From assembly GCF_001982635.1 (NCBI RefSeq), contig NZ_MKFI01000001.1, positions 488,774-552,773 of the forward strand: a stretch of DNA of 64,000 nt, read 5' to 3'. Each line of letters starts with the position of its first letter. Position 1 is the first letter of the stretch. Positions 1-8,870 of the stretch are shown here, one piece after another. A program made the translations under genes and the position numbers. The notes below the pieces were generated by a model. That model was not told the DNA's origin. It did not search any database and saw only the letters and a list, made by a program, of their open reading frames with translations. Origin of the DNA: Bradyrhizobium mercantei (GTDB lineage Bacteria > Pseudomonadota > Alphaproteobacteria > Rhizobiales > Xanthobacteraceae).

Positions 1-146
1 AGTTCATCGTCTGCGCATGATCACCCGAAAGTCGCCATCGGCGCTTCCGGGTCGTTCTCTAACGGTCGGCTTATTAGTTAGTTCCTGCCCGGCCGTTACG
101 GTTCACCCGCCAAGTCAATTCCCGGTCACTTTTTCGAGATGCGGGT

Positions 147-773
147 TTAGAGGCGGCTGGCGGTCACGACCGTGCATTTGGCCTTGTTTGCATTGACGTT
201 TACGAACCCGATGAGCATCCGCGAATAGGTTTTGCGGCTCTTCATGGCAATGGTGTCGGGGATGAGCCGCTTGCGCTCCGTCACGGGGCTGCCGTCACGG
301 CGGATGAAGGCGCAGGCGATCTCGATGTCCTTCACCGCGAAATCATTGGCATTGCGCAGCGTCATGGTGACCAGCGCCTTCGAACCGAGCCCGCCGCGCT
401 GCCAGATTTGCGATGCGATCCGCAGCTTGTCGACCGGCAACCTGTCGGAGCCGGGCTCCGACGGCTGGATCTCCGCTGCCGCCGGCGGAGCGGTCGCCAC
501 CCCGACGGTGGCCGGCTCATCTGCCGGTACGGCCAGCGCATCTTTTGCGACCTCGGCGGTTTGCGCCCCGGTCGCGGTATTCTGTGCGGCGCGGATTGTG
601 GCTGACGACACCGGCCAGACACCCTGGTCTCCGGCGTCGCTGGGCTCGGGGAGCATGAACCATGCACAGATTCCGGCCAGCGCGATCAGCGGCAGCAGCA
701 GACTGGCATAGAAGCCGCGCTCACCGAGACGTCCGGCGCCAAATCTTCGAAACGACGCCAAGCCGATCCGCAT
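147..773 (-). CDS. Membrane-anchored hypothetical protein with FxLYD-like C-terminal domain
   Basis: I do not recognise a named function. The 208-residue product has a basic N-terminus, one hydrophobic segment at about residues 23-41, a low-complexity Ala/Pro/Thr linker (about 45-108), and a compact C-terminal domain (about 115-208). That domain (LVTMTLRNANDFAVKDIEI, then a Cys in the next strand) resembles an FxLYD or immunoglobulin-like beta-sandwich, which suggests an inner-membrane protein with a periplasmic domain. The ATG is preceded by a GAGGG-type ribosome site about 8 bases upstream. It stands alone, divergent from the VOC gene. Confidence 0.7.
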   Translation of the reverse strand: MRIGLASFRRFGAGRLGERGFYASLLLPLIALAGICAWFMLPEPSDAGDQGVWPVSSATIRAAQNTATGAQTAEVAKDALAVPADEPATVGVATAPPAAAEIQPSEPGSDRLPVDKLRIASQIWQRGGLGSKALVTMTLRNANDFAVKDIEIACAFIRRDGSPVTERKRLIPDTIAMKSRKTYSRMLIGFVNVNANKAKCTVVTASRL

Positions 774-1036
774 CGTCGTGCCCTCACCCTCGACGCCCGA
801 TCAAGCCGCCAGCAAGGATGCCGCAGTCATCGCAGCGAGCGGCATCGGGGACGGCTACAGGTCGAGCGGCCACGCGAGAACAATCGCTGACGCCGGGAAT
901 GGTTTCATTCCGGGACGACAATCTTGCGACAGGCGCCACGGAGGGATGGCATCGCAGCCGGCTGCTCGCTATTTTGCGCCGCCCGCGAGCGAATGCCGCG
1001 CACCCAAGCGGCACGAGAAACAATAAGGAGTTCGCA

Positions 1037-1420
1037 ATGCCTGTCGTCACCTGGGACCACGTCCATCTGCGCAGTCCCGATCCCGAGGCCACCGCGACCT
1101 GGCTGCGCGACATCCTCGGCGGCGAGATCATCCGCGGTCCCGGCCGCATCGACGTTCAGCTCGGCGGCGCCAAGGTGTTCATCGCGGAGGTGACGCAGGG
1201 CGACGGCGTCAACGCGCCGCCGGTGACGCCGTATCAGGGGCTCGATCATTTCGGGCTGACGGTGAAGGACATCGACGCGGTCGCGGCCGAGATCAAGGCC
1301 AAGGGCGTCGAGTTCACCAAGGAGCCGACCACGATCCGTCCCGGCGTGCGGATCTGCTTCATCCGCGGCCCGCAGGGCATCTCGATCGAGCTACTTGAGC
1401 GCGACAACAAGTACGTGTGA
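1037..1420 (+). CDS. VOC family (glyoxalase/bleomycin-resistance-like) protein
   Basis: A 127-residue single-module vicinal-oxygen-chelate protein. The fold signature is clear: WDHVHLRSPDPEATATWLRD at the start, the metal-ligand His in the first strand, GLDHFGLTVKDID in the second half, and a C-terminal GISIELLER with the family Glu. Such proteins bind a divalent metal and act as lyases, isomerases, dioxygenases or drug-binding proteins; the substrate cannot be read here. The start is the ATG after AATAAGGAGTTCGCA, a good ribosome site, although the frame stays open much further upstream. A strong terminator follows directly. Confidence 0.85.
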   Translation: MPVVTWDHVHLRSPDPEATATWLRDILGGEIIRGPGRIDVQLGGAKVFIAEVTQGDGVNAPPVTPYQGLDHFGLTVKDIDAVAAEIKAKGVEFTKEPTTIRPGVRICFIRGPQGISIELLERDNKYV

Positions 1421-1431
1421 GCGAGGCGCCA

Positions 1432-1474
1432 GAGCCCCGTTCCGATTGGATCGGAACGGGCTCCGGATTTTTTG
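1432..1474 (+). terminator. Rho-independent terminator after the VOC gene
   Basis: A 14-base-pair stem (GAGCCCCGTTCCGAT with one bulged C, loop TGG, ATCGGAACGGGCTC) is followed by CGGA and a run of six T. It lies 11 bases after the VOC stop codon, in the + orientation. Confidence 0.85.
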
Positions 1475-1477
1475 TTT

Positions 1478-1530
1478 TGACGCGTTTTCTTTAAGCGAAC
1501 CGGTACCCCACTTCGCTCGAAAACGCTTCA
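1478..1530. repeat. Short intergenic repeat unit (GCGTTTTC...GAAAACGC)
   Basis: The ends GACGCGTTTTCTT and GCTCGAAAACGCT form an imperfect inverted repeat around an AACCGGTACCCACTT core. I recognise this as a dispersed intergenic element of Bradyrhizobiaceae. A related core (AAACCGGTCTCCACTTTTCC) occurs at 40758-40806. Confidence 0.5.
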
Positions 1531-1968
1531 AGTCATGCTGCCGGGCATGAAGCAGCGGATCGTCATACCCATGTAGCTCTTGATCGGCCAGACCATGGCG
1601 CGGCCGACCCGATTGGGTTCGGTGACCACGGCCTCGTCGGGGACATCGATCCAGGCTCCATCGAGGCGCACACGATAGTGTCCGTCCTTCGATTCCCAAT
1701 CGACGTCGCTGACGGCGCTGCCGTCGGCATCCGAGCAGCACGGCCCCTTGCCGCTACGCAGACCGTCGAACCATTCCTTCAGCGGCGAATTGGCGTAGCG
1801 GCCGTCGGGATCGCGCGCCTGCGCAAGCTGCGCAGCGGCGACCGACAAGAGCGCGACCATGCCGAGCGGCAGGGAGACCCGCATCCGGCCGCCGCGACGG
1901 CGGGTCAGGGTTCCGGGATCGTCATACCGGCCCGCAAGGCGGCCGCCAGCTTCCATCCTGTCTGTCAT
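1528..1968 (-). CDS. Secreted hypothetical protein
   Basis: A 146-residue protein of unknown function. After a basic, Arg-rich stretch, a hydrophobic export segment (MRVSLPLGMVALLSVAAAQ, about residues 29-47) ends near an AQA-type cleavage site. The mature part carries the motif GPCCSDADG with vicinal cysteines, and a third Cys near the C-terminus. The start at 1968 is chosen because GGAG lies 8 bases upstream; the internal ATG at 1884 would give a shorter, more classical signal peptide but has a weak ribosome site. Its family is unknown to me beyond being common in rhizobial genomes. Confidence 0.65.
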   Translation of the reverse strand: MTDRMEAGGRLAGRYDDPGTLTRRRGGRMRVSLPLGMVALLSVAAAQLAQARDPDGRYANSPLKEWFDGLRSGKGPCCSDADGSAVSDVDWESKDGHYRVRLDGAWIDVPDEAVVTEPNRVGRAMVWPIKSYMGMTIRCFMPGSMT

Positions 1969-2205
1969 GTATGTTGCTCCAGCACTCACCGGCCAGTGCA
2001 ACCAGAGCTATGCATTTCGCGGGCCAGTCCGATTCGCGCGCACGGTCCGCTGTCATCGCGCCGTCACACCGCCTGGCAGGAACCGAGGGTTCACGGCCAC
2101 TCCGGACACCCGGGAATCAACCTGCCGCATTGCACGAGGTTGCTCGCTTTGGCATAAAAAACCAACCGGCTTGCCGTGGGCGCGGCGGCCGGCAAATGGG
2201 ACGTT

Positions 2206-2556
2206 ATGAAAAACGGGCTGTACTCAATTCACGTCACCCTGCTGGACGGACGCGTCGGCAAGGGCAGTGGCGTCATTCTCTTCCGCGACGGCCAGATCCT
2301 GGGCGGCGACGCCTATCTATACTACACCGGCAGCTACACGGTGAAGGGCGACGCGTTCAAGGGCGAGGTCCTTGTGCAACGCCACACGACGCCGCGCGAC
2401 ACCGACAATCCGTTGTTTGGCGGGCCTGCGCCAGTCGGCATCGGCGTCTCCGGCACCTTCACCGATACCCGCGGGACGATGAGCGGAACCGCGTTGGTCG
2501 GCAAGGCGAGCCTGATCTTCGGCGCAACGCTGCACAAACTCGCGGATATCAATTAG
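2206..2556 (+). CDS. GrlR family protein
   Basis: A 116-residue beta-rich protein. It begins MKNGLYSIHVTLLDGRVGKG and continues with GVILFRDGQILGGDAYLYYTG, matching the start of enterobacterial GrlR (MKDGIYSI, then NG.I.GGD), a lipocalin-like regulator that binds GrlA in the LEE type III secretion system. Homologues in rhizobia occur without LEE, so the partner and role here are unknown. The ATG at 2206 begins the conserved domain; an upstream in-frame start at 2176 would add ten non-conserved residues. The neighbours are not secretion genes. Confidence 0.7.
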   Translation: MKNGLYSIHVTLLDGRVGKGSGVILFRDGQILGGDAYLYYTGSYTVKGDAFKGEVLVQRHTTPRDTDNPLFGGPAPVGIGVSGTFTDTRGTMSGTALVGKASLIFGATLHKLADIN

Positions 2557-2648
2557 CGATCCGAAGCTAACAGACCGTCATCCAGCACGTCCTGACTTAC
2601 AAGGATGACGGTGAGAGAAGTCACGGCGAACGAAGCGCAGCAGTCGCC

Positions 2649-3734
2649 TCACGTCGCGCCATGCGCGTCGACATAGAGCGCGTAGATCGAGTGGCACGAC
2701 GCCATGTAGAGGCGGTTGTTCTTCGGCCCGCCGAAGGTCAGGTTCTCGCAGCGCTCCGGCAGGCGGATGAAGCCGAGCGGCTTGCCCTGCGGGCTGAACA
2801 CCATCACGCCGTCGAGATCCTCGGGCTTGCCTTTGAGCTGATAGACCTTGCGGCCGCCGACGTCAGTCGGTTCCGACTGCAGCGCGCCGTTGCTGCCCCA
2901 GCCGCACCACAGATTGCCGTCGCGATCGACCCGGAAGCCGTCGAGCGAGCCCTGATCGGCGGCGTCGATCAGCTTGGACTTGTTGGAGACGGTGCCGTCG
3001 GCATTGACGTCGTAGCTCCAGATGCTGCGGTTCGGCGTGCCCTTCCACTCGACGACATAGAGCTTCTTCTCGTCCGGCGAGAAGGCAAGCCCGTTGGGAT
3101 TGACAAGATCGGTAATGACCGCCGTCAGCTTGCCGTCGGTGCCGATGCGGAACACGTTGGTGCTGTCCTGCGCGCGCTTGGCCTTGAAGCCCTCCCACTC
3201 GCCGGCGATGCCGAACACCGGATCGGTGAACCAGATCGTGTCGTCGGACTTCACCACGATGTCGTTCGGCGAGTTGAGGCGCTTGCCCTCGAAATTGTCG
3301 GCAAGCACGGTGATCTTGCCGTTCTTCTCGGTGCGCGTGATCCGCCGCGTCACCGAATGCTCGCAGGTGACGAGCCGCCCCTGGCGGTCGCGGGTGTTGC
3401 CGTTGGCGAAGTTGGCAGGGCTGCGGAATACGCTGAGGCTGCCGTCCTTCTCGCTGTACTTCATGATGCGGTTGTTGGGGATGTCGCTGAACAAGAGATA
3501 GCCGCCTTCCGGGAAATAGGCCGGCCCTTCGGCCCAGCGCATGCCGGTTGCGACCTGCTCCAGCGTCGAGCTGTAGAGCCGGTACTTGGCAAAGGCCGGA
3601 TCGAGGATCTCGATGGCCGGATCCGGATAGCGCTGATTGGGCTTGAATGGAAACGACTGCGCCATCGCGCGATTGGCGGCTGCGCTCGCCACGCCCGCAC
3701 CGATGCCGGCAACCAGATTGCGCCGTGAGATCAT
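2649..3734 (-). CDS. SMP-30/gluconolactonase family protein, Tat-exported
   Basis: A 361-residue six-bladed beta-propeller of the SMP-30/gluconolactonase/LRE family, which hydrolyses sugar or other lactones with a divalent metal. Supporting motifs are EGPAYFPEGGYLLFSDIPN (family metal-ligand Glu), LNSPNDIVVKSDDTIWFTDP (Asn and Asp ligands) and GSLDGFRVDRDGNLWC (Asp). The N-terminus MISRRNLVAGIGAGVASAAA is a twin-arginine signal, so it acts in the periplasm. The start at 3734 has GGGGAG upstream; longer in-frame starts lack one. It lies downstream of the sensor-kinase gene on the opposite side of a short gap, with no evident pathway neighbour. Confidence 0.88.
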   Translation of the reverse strand: MISRRNLVAGIGAGVASAAANRAMAQSFPFKPNQRYPDPAIEILDPAFAKYRLYSSTLEQVATGMRWAEGPAYFPEGGYLLFSDIPNNRIMKYSEKDGSLSVFRSPANFANGNTRDRQGRLVTCEHSVTRRITRTEKNGKITVLADNFEGKRLNSPNDIVVKSDDTIWFTDPVFGIAGEWEGFKAKRAQDSTNVFRIGTDGKLTAVITDLVNPNGLAFSPDEKKLYVVEWKGTPNRSIWSYDVNADGTVSNKSKLIDAADQGSLDGFRVDRDGNLWCGWGSNGALQSEPTDVGGRKVYQLKGKPEDLDGVMVFSPQGKPLGFIRLPERCENLTFGGPKNNRLYMASCHSIYALYVDAHGAT

Positions 3735-3879
3735 GTCGTTTCTCCCCTGCTCGCGCCGGCCGTTGATCGGCAGGCCGGCTGAGCGAGCCGTAGGAGCGTT
3801 GTCGCTGACGGTCCAATGCCGTTCGCGCATTGATCGATGCTGGTCGAATATCGATGCTCTTGGTCGGGAGCGCGCGTCC

Positions 3880-6561
3880 CTACTCCGCGGCCTGCTCCAA
3901 CGGAGCGACGCGCGGCAGGATCATCTGGATCCGGGTGCCGTTGCCCGGCGCGGAATCGAGCGAGAGCCGGCCGCCGAGGCGCGTGGTGACGATGCTGTAG
4001 ACGATATGCAGGCCGAGCCCGGTGCCGCCCTGATCGCGCCGCGTGGTGAAGAACGGATCGAAGGCGCGGCGGCGCACGTCGAGGCTCATGCCGCAGCCAT
4101 TGTCGGCAAAGATCACCTCGACATTGTCGCCGCCGGACGCCTGGACCCGGACCTCGACCTCGCCGGCCTTGCCGTCCGGGAACGCATGCGCGACCGCGTT
4201 GAGGAACAGATTGGTCAGCACCTGGCCATACGGTCCCGGATAGGAGTTCATGATCAGGTTCGGCTCGCAATCGATGTTGAGTGTCAGATTGTGCTTGCGC
4301 AGGCCGGGCCGCAAACTCATCACCACCTGCTCGGTGAGATCGCCGAGATCGAAGGTGCGCTGGTCCGAATAGTTGCGGTCGGCGGCGACCTGCTTGAACG
4401 ACTGGATCAGCTCCGCGGCGCGGTTGAGATTGGCGACGAGCTGCGACGACGCGTCCCGGGCCGTGTTCAGGAAATCGTTGAGGCTCGAGCGCCGCAGGTC
4501 GCCGCGCTCGACCTGGCTCGCGAAATTCGCAGTCTTGCGTTCCAGCGCGGACGCCACCGTCAGGCTGATGCCGACGGGGTTGTTGACCTCATGGGCGACA
4601 CCGGCCACCAGACGGCCGAGTGCGGCGAGCTTCTCGGCCTCGATCAGCGAATTCTGGGTTTCCCGGAGGTTGCGCAGCGCGGCTTCGGCGGAATCCCTCG
4701 CCTTGCGCATCTCCTGCTCGGAGCGCTTGCGCTCGCCGATATCGAGCGCCACCGTGACGATGTTCTCGATCTCGCCCTGCGCGTCGAGGATCGGCAGCTT
4801 GTTGACCAGCCATTGCCGCATGTTGCCGGCGGCGTCCTTGTACTCTTCTTCATAGAAGCCGAGTTCGCGCCGCGCCGACAGCACGCGCTTGTCGTTCTCG
4901 TCGGTCTTGGCCGCGCCATAGCGCGACATCAGCTCGGCGGTGGTCTGGCCGATCGCATCCTGCGGCTCGATGCCGAAGATTCCCGCCATGTAGCGGTTCA
5001 TCAGCACGTAACGCAAATTGCGTTCCTTGACGTTGATAACGGCGGGCACCGTGTCGATGACCATCTGCAACATGCGGCGGCCTTCGGCGATGGCATCTTC
5101 GGCGCGCTTCTGGTCGGTGATGTCGCGCACCGTGCCCTCGTAGCGGATCACCTCGCCCACGTCGTTGCGCACGACGGTCGCCGAATCCGAGAGCCACAGC
5201 ACGGTGCCGTCGCTCGCGCGCACCTGGTATTCGTAGTCGCGCACCGTGCCGTCGCGCTGCATCAGTCGCTGGTACTGCTCGCGTGCCGCCGGATCGACAT
5301 ACACGGTGGTGGCGATATCGTCGATGCCGTTGATCAGGTCCTGCGGCGTGGCGTAGCCCATCATCCGCGCCAGCGCCGGATTGGCGTTGAGCAGCGTGCC
5401 ACCCGGCGTCGTGACATAGATGCCCTCCACCGACGCCTCGAACAGCTTGTGGTAGCTCTCCTCGGCGAGCCGCTGCTCGGCGAGCGCGCGCAGCGCCGCC
5501 TCGCGGGCGCTGTCGGCGTCGACCAGGGTCTGGCGGAACACCTCGGCGGCGCGGGCGATGTCGCCGATCTCGTTGTCGAGATCGGCACCGGGGATGAAGG
5601 CGCTCTTCTCGCCGCCGGCGACCTTGCGGATCGAGCCGGCGATCCGGGCGAGCGGGCGAACGGTGCGGCGAACCACCAGCACCGCGGCGAACAGGCCGAT
5701 CAGCACGCCCGCCGTCCCGAGCACGATGCTCTGCCATTTCGCTTCGGCCAGCGTCCGCGCGAAATCGCGCGACAGCACATGGCCGCGGCGGGAGCTGAGC
5801 TCGCGCAGCAGCTCGGTGACCTTCTGAATCAACACGCCTTCGGCGCCGAGCACCTCGCGGTCGATGTCGGCGATCTGGCCTTCGCGCACCGAAATCGCGC
5901 TGATCGCCTCGGCATATTTGTCGACGGCGCTGCGCAGCGTCGGATCGGCGATGGTCATCGCCCGCATGCTTTGCGCCGCCTGCTCGGCGGCCGAGGTGTT
6001 GTGCGCCAGCAGCGCGGTGGCAACGCGGCTCTGGATCTGCGAGAGCGCGTTGGCCAGCGCCGCATCGTTGCTCGCGGCGACAGCCTTGTCGAAGGCGTCG
6101 CGCAGCGGCGGCAGCCCGGCGACGATCTCGGCGCGGCGGCTGAGCAACGCCGAGATACGCTCGATCCCGCTGCGATAGGTCGCCAGCCGCTGGGTGACGC
6201 CGTCGATCATGTCCTGCTGCTCGGGCGCCAGCTCGATCCGGGTCTTTTTCAGGATCTCGCTCAGCGACTGGGCGGCCTGGGCGACCTGGGCCGACTGGTT
6301 GCCGGGCTCGGTGACGAAGTCCCGCGCAGCCAGCCGCAGCTCGTTGGTGCGGCGGTCGATATCCTCGGCGATGTCGCCGACGCTTTGCAGCCGCTGCAGC
6401 TCGGCGAAGGTCGTATCGATATGGCGGATCGCGATCACACTGGCGGTGGATGTGATGATGATCACAGCCAGCACCAGCAGGAAGCTGCCGAACGTGAGCT
6501 GGCCAATCGAGAGGGAGAACGCACGCGGCGCTTGCGAATTCGGCGGCAATTCAGCGGTCAT
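3880..6561 (-). CDS. PAS/HAMP sensor histidine kinase
   Basis: An 893-residue membrane sensor kinase. It has a first membrane segment at about residues 25-45, a long periplasmic helical region (to about 280), a second membrane segment (about 283-305) and a HAMP linker. Two PAS domains follow (about 365-485 and 490-625), the first with a PAC motif after YEYQVRASDG. The HisKA-type helix carries the phosphoacceptor in GRLVAGVAHEVNNP (His about 656). The HATPase domain has the N, G1 (DNGCGM) and G2 (GGTGLGLHI) boxes. There is no receiver domain and no adjacent response regulator, so the output partner is unknown. The ATG at 6561 is used; a TTG seven codons upstream is possible. Confidence 0.9.
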   Translation of the reverse strand: MTAELPPNSQAPRAFSLSIGQLTFGSFLLVLAVIIITSTASVIAIRHIDTTFAELQRLQSVGDIAEDIDRRTNELRLAARDFVTEPGNQSAQVAQAAQSLSEILKKTRIELAPEQQDMIDGVTQRLATYRSGIERISALLSRRAEIVAGLPPLRDAFDKAVAASNDAALANALSQIQSRVATALLAHNTSAAEQAAQSMRAMTIADPTLRSAVDKYAEAISAISVREGQIADIDREVLGAEGVLIQKVTELLRELSSRRGHVLSRDFARTLAEAKWQSIVLGTAGVLIGLFAAVLVVRRTVRPLARIAGSIRKVAGGEKSAFIPGADLDNEIGDIARAAEVFRQTLVDADSAREAALRALAEQRLAEESYHKLFEASVEGIYVTTPGGTLLNANPALARMMGYATPQDLINGIDDIATTVYVDPAAREQYQRLMQRDGTVRDYEYQVRASDGTVLWLSDSATVVRNDVGEVIRYEGTVRDITDQKRAEDAIAEGRRMLQMVIDTVPAVINVKERNLRYVLMNRYMAGIFGIEPQDAIGQTTAELMSRYGAAKTDENDKRVLSARRELGFYEEEYKDAAGNMRQWLVNKLPILDAQGEIENIVTVALDIGERKRSEQEMRKARDSAEAALRNLRETQNSLIEAEKLAALGRLVAGVAHEVNNPVGISLTVASALERKTANFASQVERGDLRRSSLNDFLNTARDASSQLVANLNRAAELIQSFKQVAADRNYSDQRTFDLGDLTEQVVMSLRPGLRKHNLTLNIDCEPNLIMNSYPGPYGQVLTNLFLNAVAHAFPDGKAGEVEVRVQASGGDNVEVIFADNGCGMSLDVRRRAFDPFFTTRRDQGGTGLGLHIVYSIVTTRLGGRLSLDSAPGNGTRIQMILPRVAPLEQAAE

Positions 6562-6706
6562 GTCATCAAGGCCGGGGTCCAATGCGCCCCAATATACGGG
6601 AAATTACGGGCTTTGGGGAAACATGCTGTAGGCCCGACCTCCCGGCGGTGTGATCTCTGTCACCCGGGCGGGCACCGGTGGCCGATTTCGGCACAGTGCA
6701 AAGGGC

Positions 6707-7678
6707 TCAGTCCGGCGGGATGCCTGCCTCCTTGACCACCCTGGCCCAGAGCGCGACGTCCGCCTTGATGATGTCGGCGAAGTGCGCGAGCGGCGCGCTC
6801 CTGGCGTCGCAGCCGGCGACATCGAGCTTCTTCCGCACGTCGTCGGAGGCCAATGCCGCTTCCAGCGCCACGCTGATGCGCTCGACCACCGGCCGCGGCG
6901 TGCCTGCCGGCACCACGAAGCCGAACCACGGCGTCACCTGCGCCTCGGCAAAGCCCTGCTCGGCCATGGTCGGCACCTCAGGGAAATACTTCGAGCGGCC
7001 GTCGCTGATCGCGGCGATGATCCGGATGCTGCCGGACTGCACCTGGGCCAGCGCCTGGTTGGCCGACAGGAAGCTCGAGGTGATCAGGCCGCTCGCGATG
7101 TCGGGCACCATCTGCGGATAGCCGCGGTAGCCGATCGCGGTAACGTCGATCCCGGCCAGCCGCTTGAACAGCTCGAAGCCGAGGTGGCCGGTCGAGCCCT
7201 TGCCGGGATGGCTGTAGTTCAGCGTGCCCGGCTTGGCCTTGGCGAGCGCGACATAGTCGGCGACCGACTTCACCGGCAGCGAGGTCGGCACGATGAAGAA
7301 GTTCGGCGCGAGACAGATCTGGCCGACCGGCACGAAATCCCTGACCGGGTCCCAGCGCAGCTGCGTGTTCAACGCCGGGCTTGCGGTGAAGAAGGTCGTC
7401 ACCAGCAGCCACGTGTAGCCGTCGGGCGCGGACCGCGCGACCTCCTCGGCCGCGATCGAACCGTTGGCGCCGGACTTGGCCTCGACGACGATGGTGCCCT
7501 TCCACTGCTCCTGCATGTCCTGCGCGATGATCCGCGCGAACACATCGGCGACGCTGCCGGGCGCATAGGGAATCACGATGCGGACCGGCCGGCTCGGGAA
7601 GTCCTGCGCGCGCACCGTGCCCGCCAATGCCAGCAGCATCACGCACGCACCGGCAATGAGGCTGATCCGCCGCAGCAT
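6707..7678 (-). CDS. Bug family tripartite tricarboxylate transporter receptor
   Basis: A 323-residue periplasmic substrate-binding protein of the Bug (TctC) family. It has a signal peptide (ISLIAGACVMLLALAGTVRA, cleavage near AQD), then the family motifs FPSRPVRIVIPYAPGS, the GANGSIAAEEVARSAPDGYT block and the conserved LNYSHPGKGSTGHLG ligand loop. Bug proteins bind carboxylates or aromatic acids and usually outnumber the TctAB membrane genes. No TctA or TctB gene lies beside it, so the ligand is not deducible. The start at 7678 has AGGA about 4 bases upstream and opens the signal peptide. Confidence 0.9.
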   Translation of the reverse strand: MLRRISLIAGACVMLLALAGTVRAQDFPSRPVRIVIPYAPGSVADVFARIIAQDMQEQWKGTIVVEAKSGANGSIAAEEVARSAPDGYTWLLVTTFFTASPALNTQLRWDPVRDFVPVGQICLAPNFFIVPTSLPVKSVADYVALAKAKPGTLNYSHPGKGSTGHLGFELFKRLAGIDVTAIGYRGYPQMVPDIASGLITSSFLSANQALAQVQSGSIRIIAAISDGRSKYFPEVPTMAEQGFAEAQVTPWFGFVVPAGTPRPVVERISVALEAALASDDVRKKLDVAGCDARSAPLAHFADIIKADVALWARVVKEAGIPPD

Positions 7679-7815
7679 CGTCCTGTTCCCGCCCTGTGAT
7701 CTCGTTGCCGGCAGGATGCAGGGATTGCCCGGCGGCAGCAAGGCACCGGTTTCGGGAGACGAAACTTCAGGGCGTTGCTGTTTTCCGCGCCGGGATCGTC
7801 ATCGCGGCTATGACC

Positions 7816-8724
7816 TCATGCAGCGACGGTTCTTCGCGCCGGAATGGTCATCGCGGCAACGCCGACGACGACGCAGGCGAGCCCGATCCACGCCGTCGGG
7901 CTGAGCCGTTCGCCGAGGAACGTGACGCTGAGCGCAACCCCGATCGGCACCCGCAGATAGGCCTGTGCGGTGGTGCCGACCGAGCCGAGGGTCTGGATCA
8001 GGCGGAAGTAGATCACGAAGGCGATCGCGGTCGAGAACACCGCAAGCGCCAGCAACGCCAGCAGCGACGTCGTCGACGGTGTCACTGTCCAGGGCCGCTC
8101 GACGGCCAGACCGAGCGGAATCAGGATAGCCGCGCCCGCGAGCAGCGAGCCCGCTGCCGGCGCCATCGGATCGAGCCCCTTGAAGCCGCGACTGAAGATC
8201 GCGGCGCAGGCGTAGCAGATCGTGGCGGCGACGATCGCGACCTCGGCCACGATGCCCTGCCCGAGATCGCGGAACGCATCGACGCCGACGATCAGGCAGA
8301 TCCCCGCCATCCCGGCGATGACCCCGAACAGCTTGCGCGGGCTCGCGGCCTCGTGGCGGGTGATCGCGGCGGTGAACAGGAAGGTGAAGATCGGCGACGC
8401 CGAATTGAGAATGGTCGCCAGCCCGGCATCGACGAAACGCTCGCCCCAGGCGATCAGCGTCCACGGAATCACGCTGTTGAGACAAGCCTGGAAGATAAAG
8501 CGGCGCCAAGTCGCGCTGTCGGTCGGCATCGTGACGCCGCGCATCCGCATGAGGACGACGAGCAACAGCCCCGCGATCGCGGTGCGCGCCGCGATCAGCG
8601 TGATCGGCGGGATGGTCGCGACCCCGAGCTTGATGAAGGTGTAGGAGCCACCCCACAGGGTGGCGAGCGCGAGCAGCAGGGCCAGCTCGAAGCCCATGTT
8701 GGGTTGGCGTGGGGTGGTGGTCAT
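7816..8724 (-). CDS. EamA family (DMT) permease
   Basis: A 302-residue inner-membrane protein with ten predicted helices in two EamA repeats. The first repeat begins ALLLALATLWGGSYTFIKLG; the second (about residues 155-295) ends with the conserved SVTFLGERLSPTAWIGLACV. Drug/metabolite transporters of this family export amino acids, nucleosides or metabolites; substrate is unknown. It is the last gene of a minus-strand series and is separated from the NUDIX gene by a 146-base gap with a palindromic repeat, so cotranscription is uncertain. Confidence 0.9.
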   Translation of the reverse strand: MTTTPRQPNMGFELALLLALATLWGGSYTFIKLGVATIPPITLIAARTAIAGLLLVVLMRMRGVTMPTDSATWRRFIFQACLNSVIPWTLIAWGERFVDAGLATILNSASPIFTFLFTAAITRHEAASPRKLFGVIAGMAGICLIVGVDAFRDLGQGIVAEVAIVAATICYACAAIFSRGFKGLDPMAPAAGSLLAGAAILIPLGLAVERPWTVTPSTTSLLALLALAVFSTAIAFVIYFRLIQTLGSVGTTAQAYLRVPIGVALSVTFLGERLSPTAWIGLACVVVGVAAMTIPARRTVAA

Positions 8725-8813
8725 GGGCTGAGGATTCCGACTCGATGGTGGAGACGGAATCTACAGTGATGCGAGGTGATAATCCTTCGGTTCAGACCGA
8801 AGTGTGAATCCCA

Positions 8814-8843
8814 TCGTCGTCCCGGCGTTCGCCGGGACGACAC
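8814..8843. repeat. Short REP-like palindrome
   Basis: CGTCGTCCCGGCG-TT-CGCCGGGACGAC forms a near-perfect hairpin in the gap between the EamA and NUDIX genes. It has no T-run and resembles the dispersed palindromic units common between genes in Bradyrhizobium. Confidence 0.6.
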
Positions 8844-8870
8844 CGAATGTGCTGCGCTGTTTGTGGAATC

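Noticed and set aside
1..146. Search for a gene end or RNA at the left edge
   Set aside because: No frame, tRNA or terminator is visible; short inverted stretches such as GGCGCTTCCGG are too weak to call.
3637..6735. A 1032-codon open frame on the + strand opposite the sensor kinase
   Set aside because: It is antisense to a clear histidine kinase, has Arg/His/Gly-rich composition without domains, and arises from the high third-position GC of the real gene.
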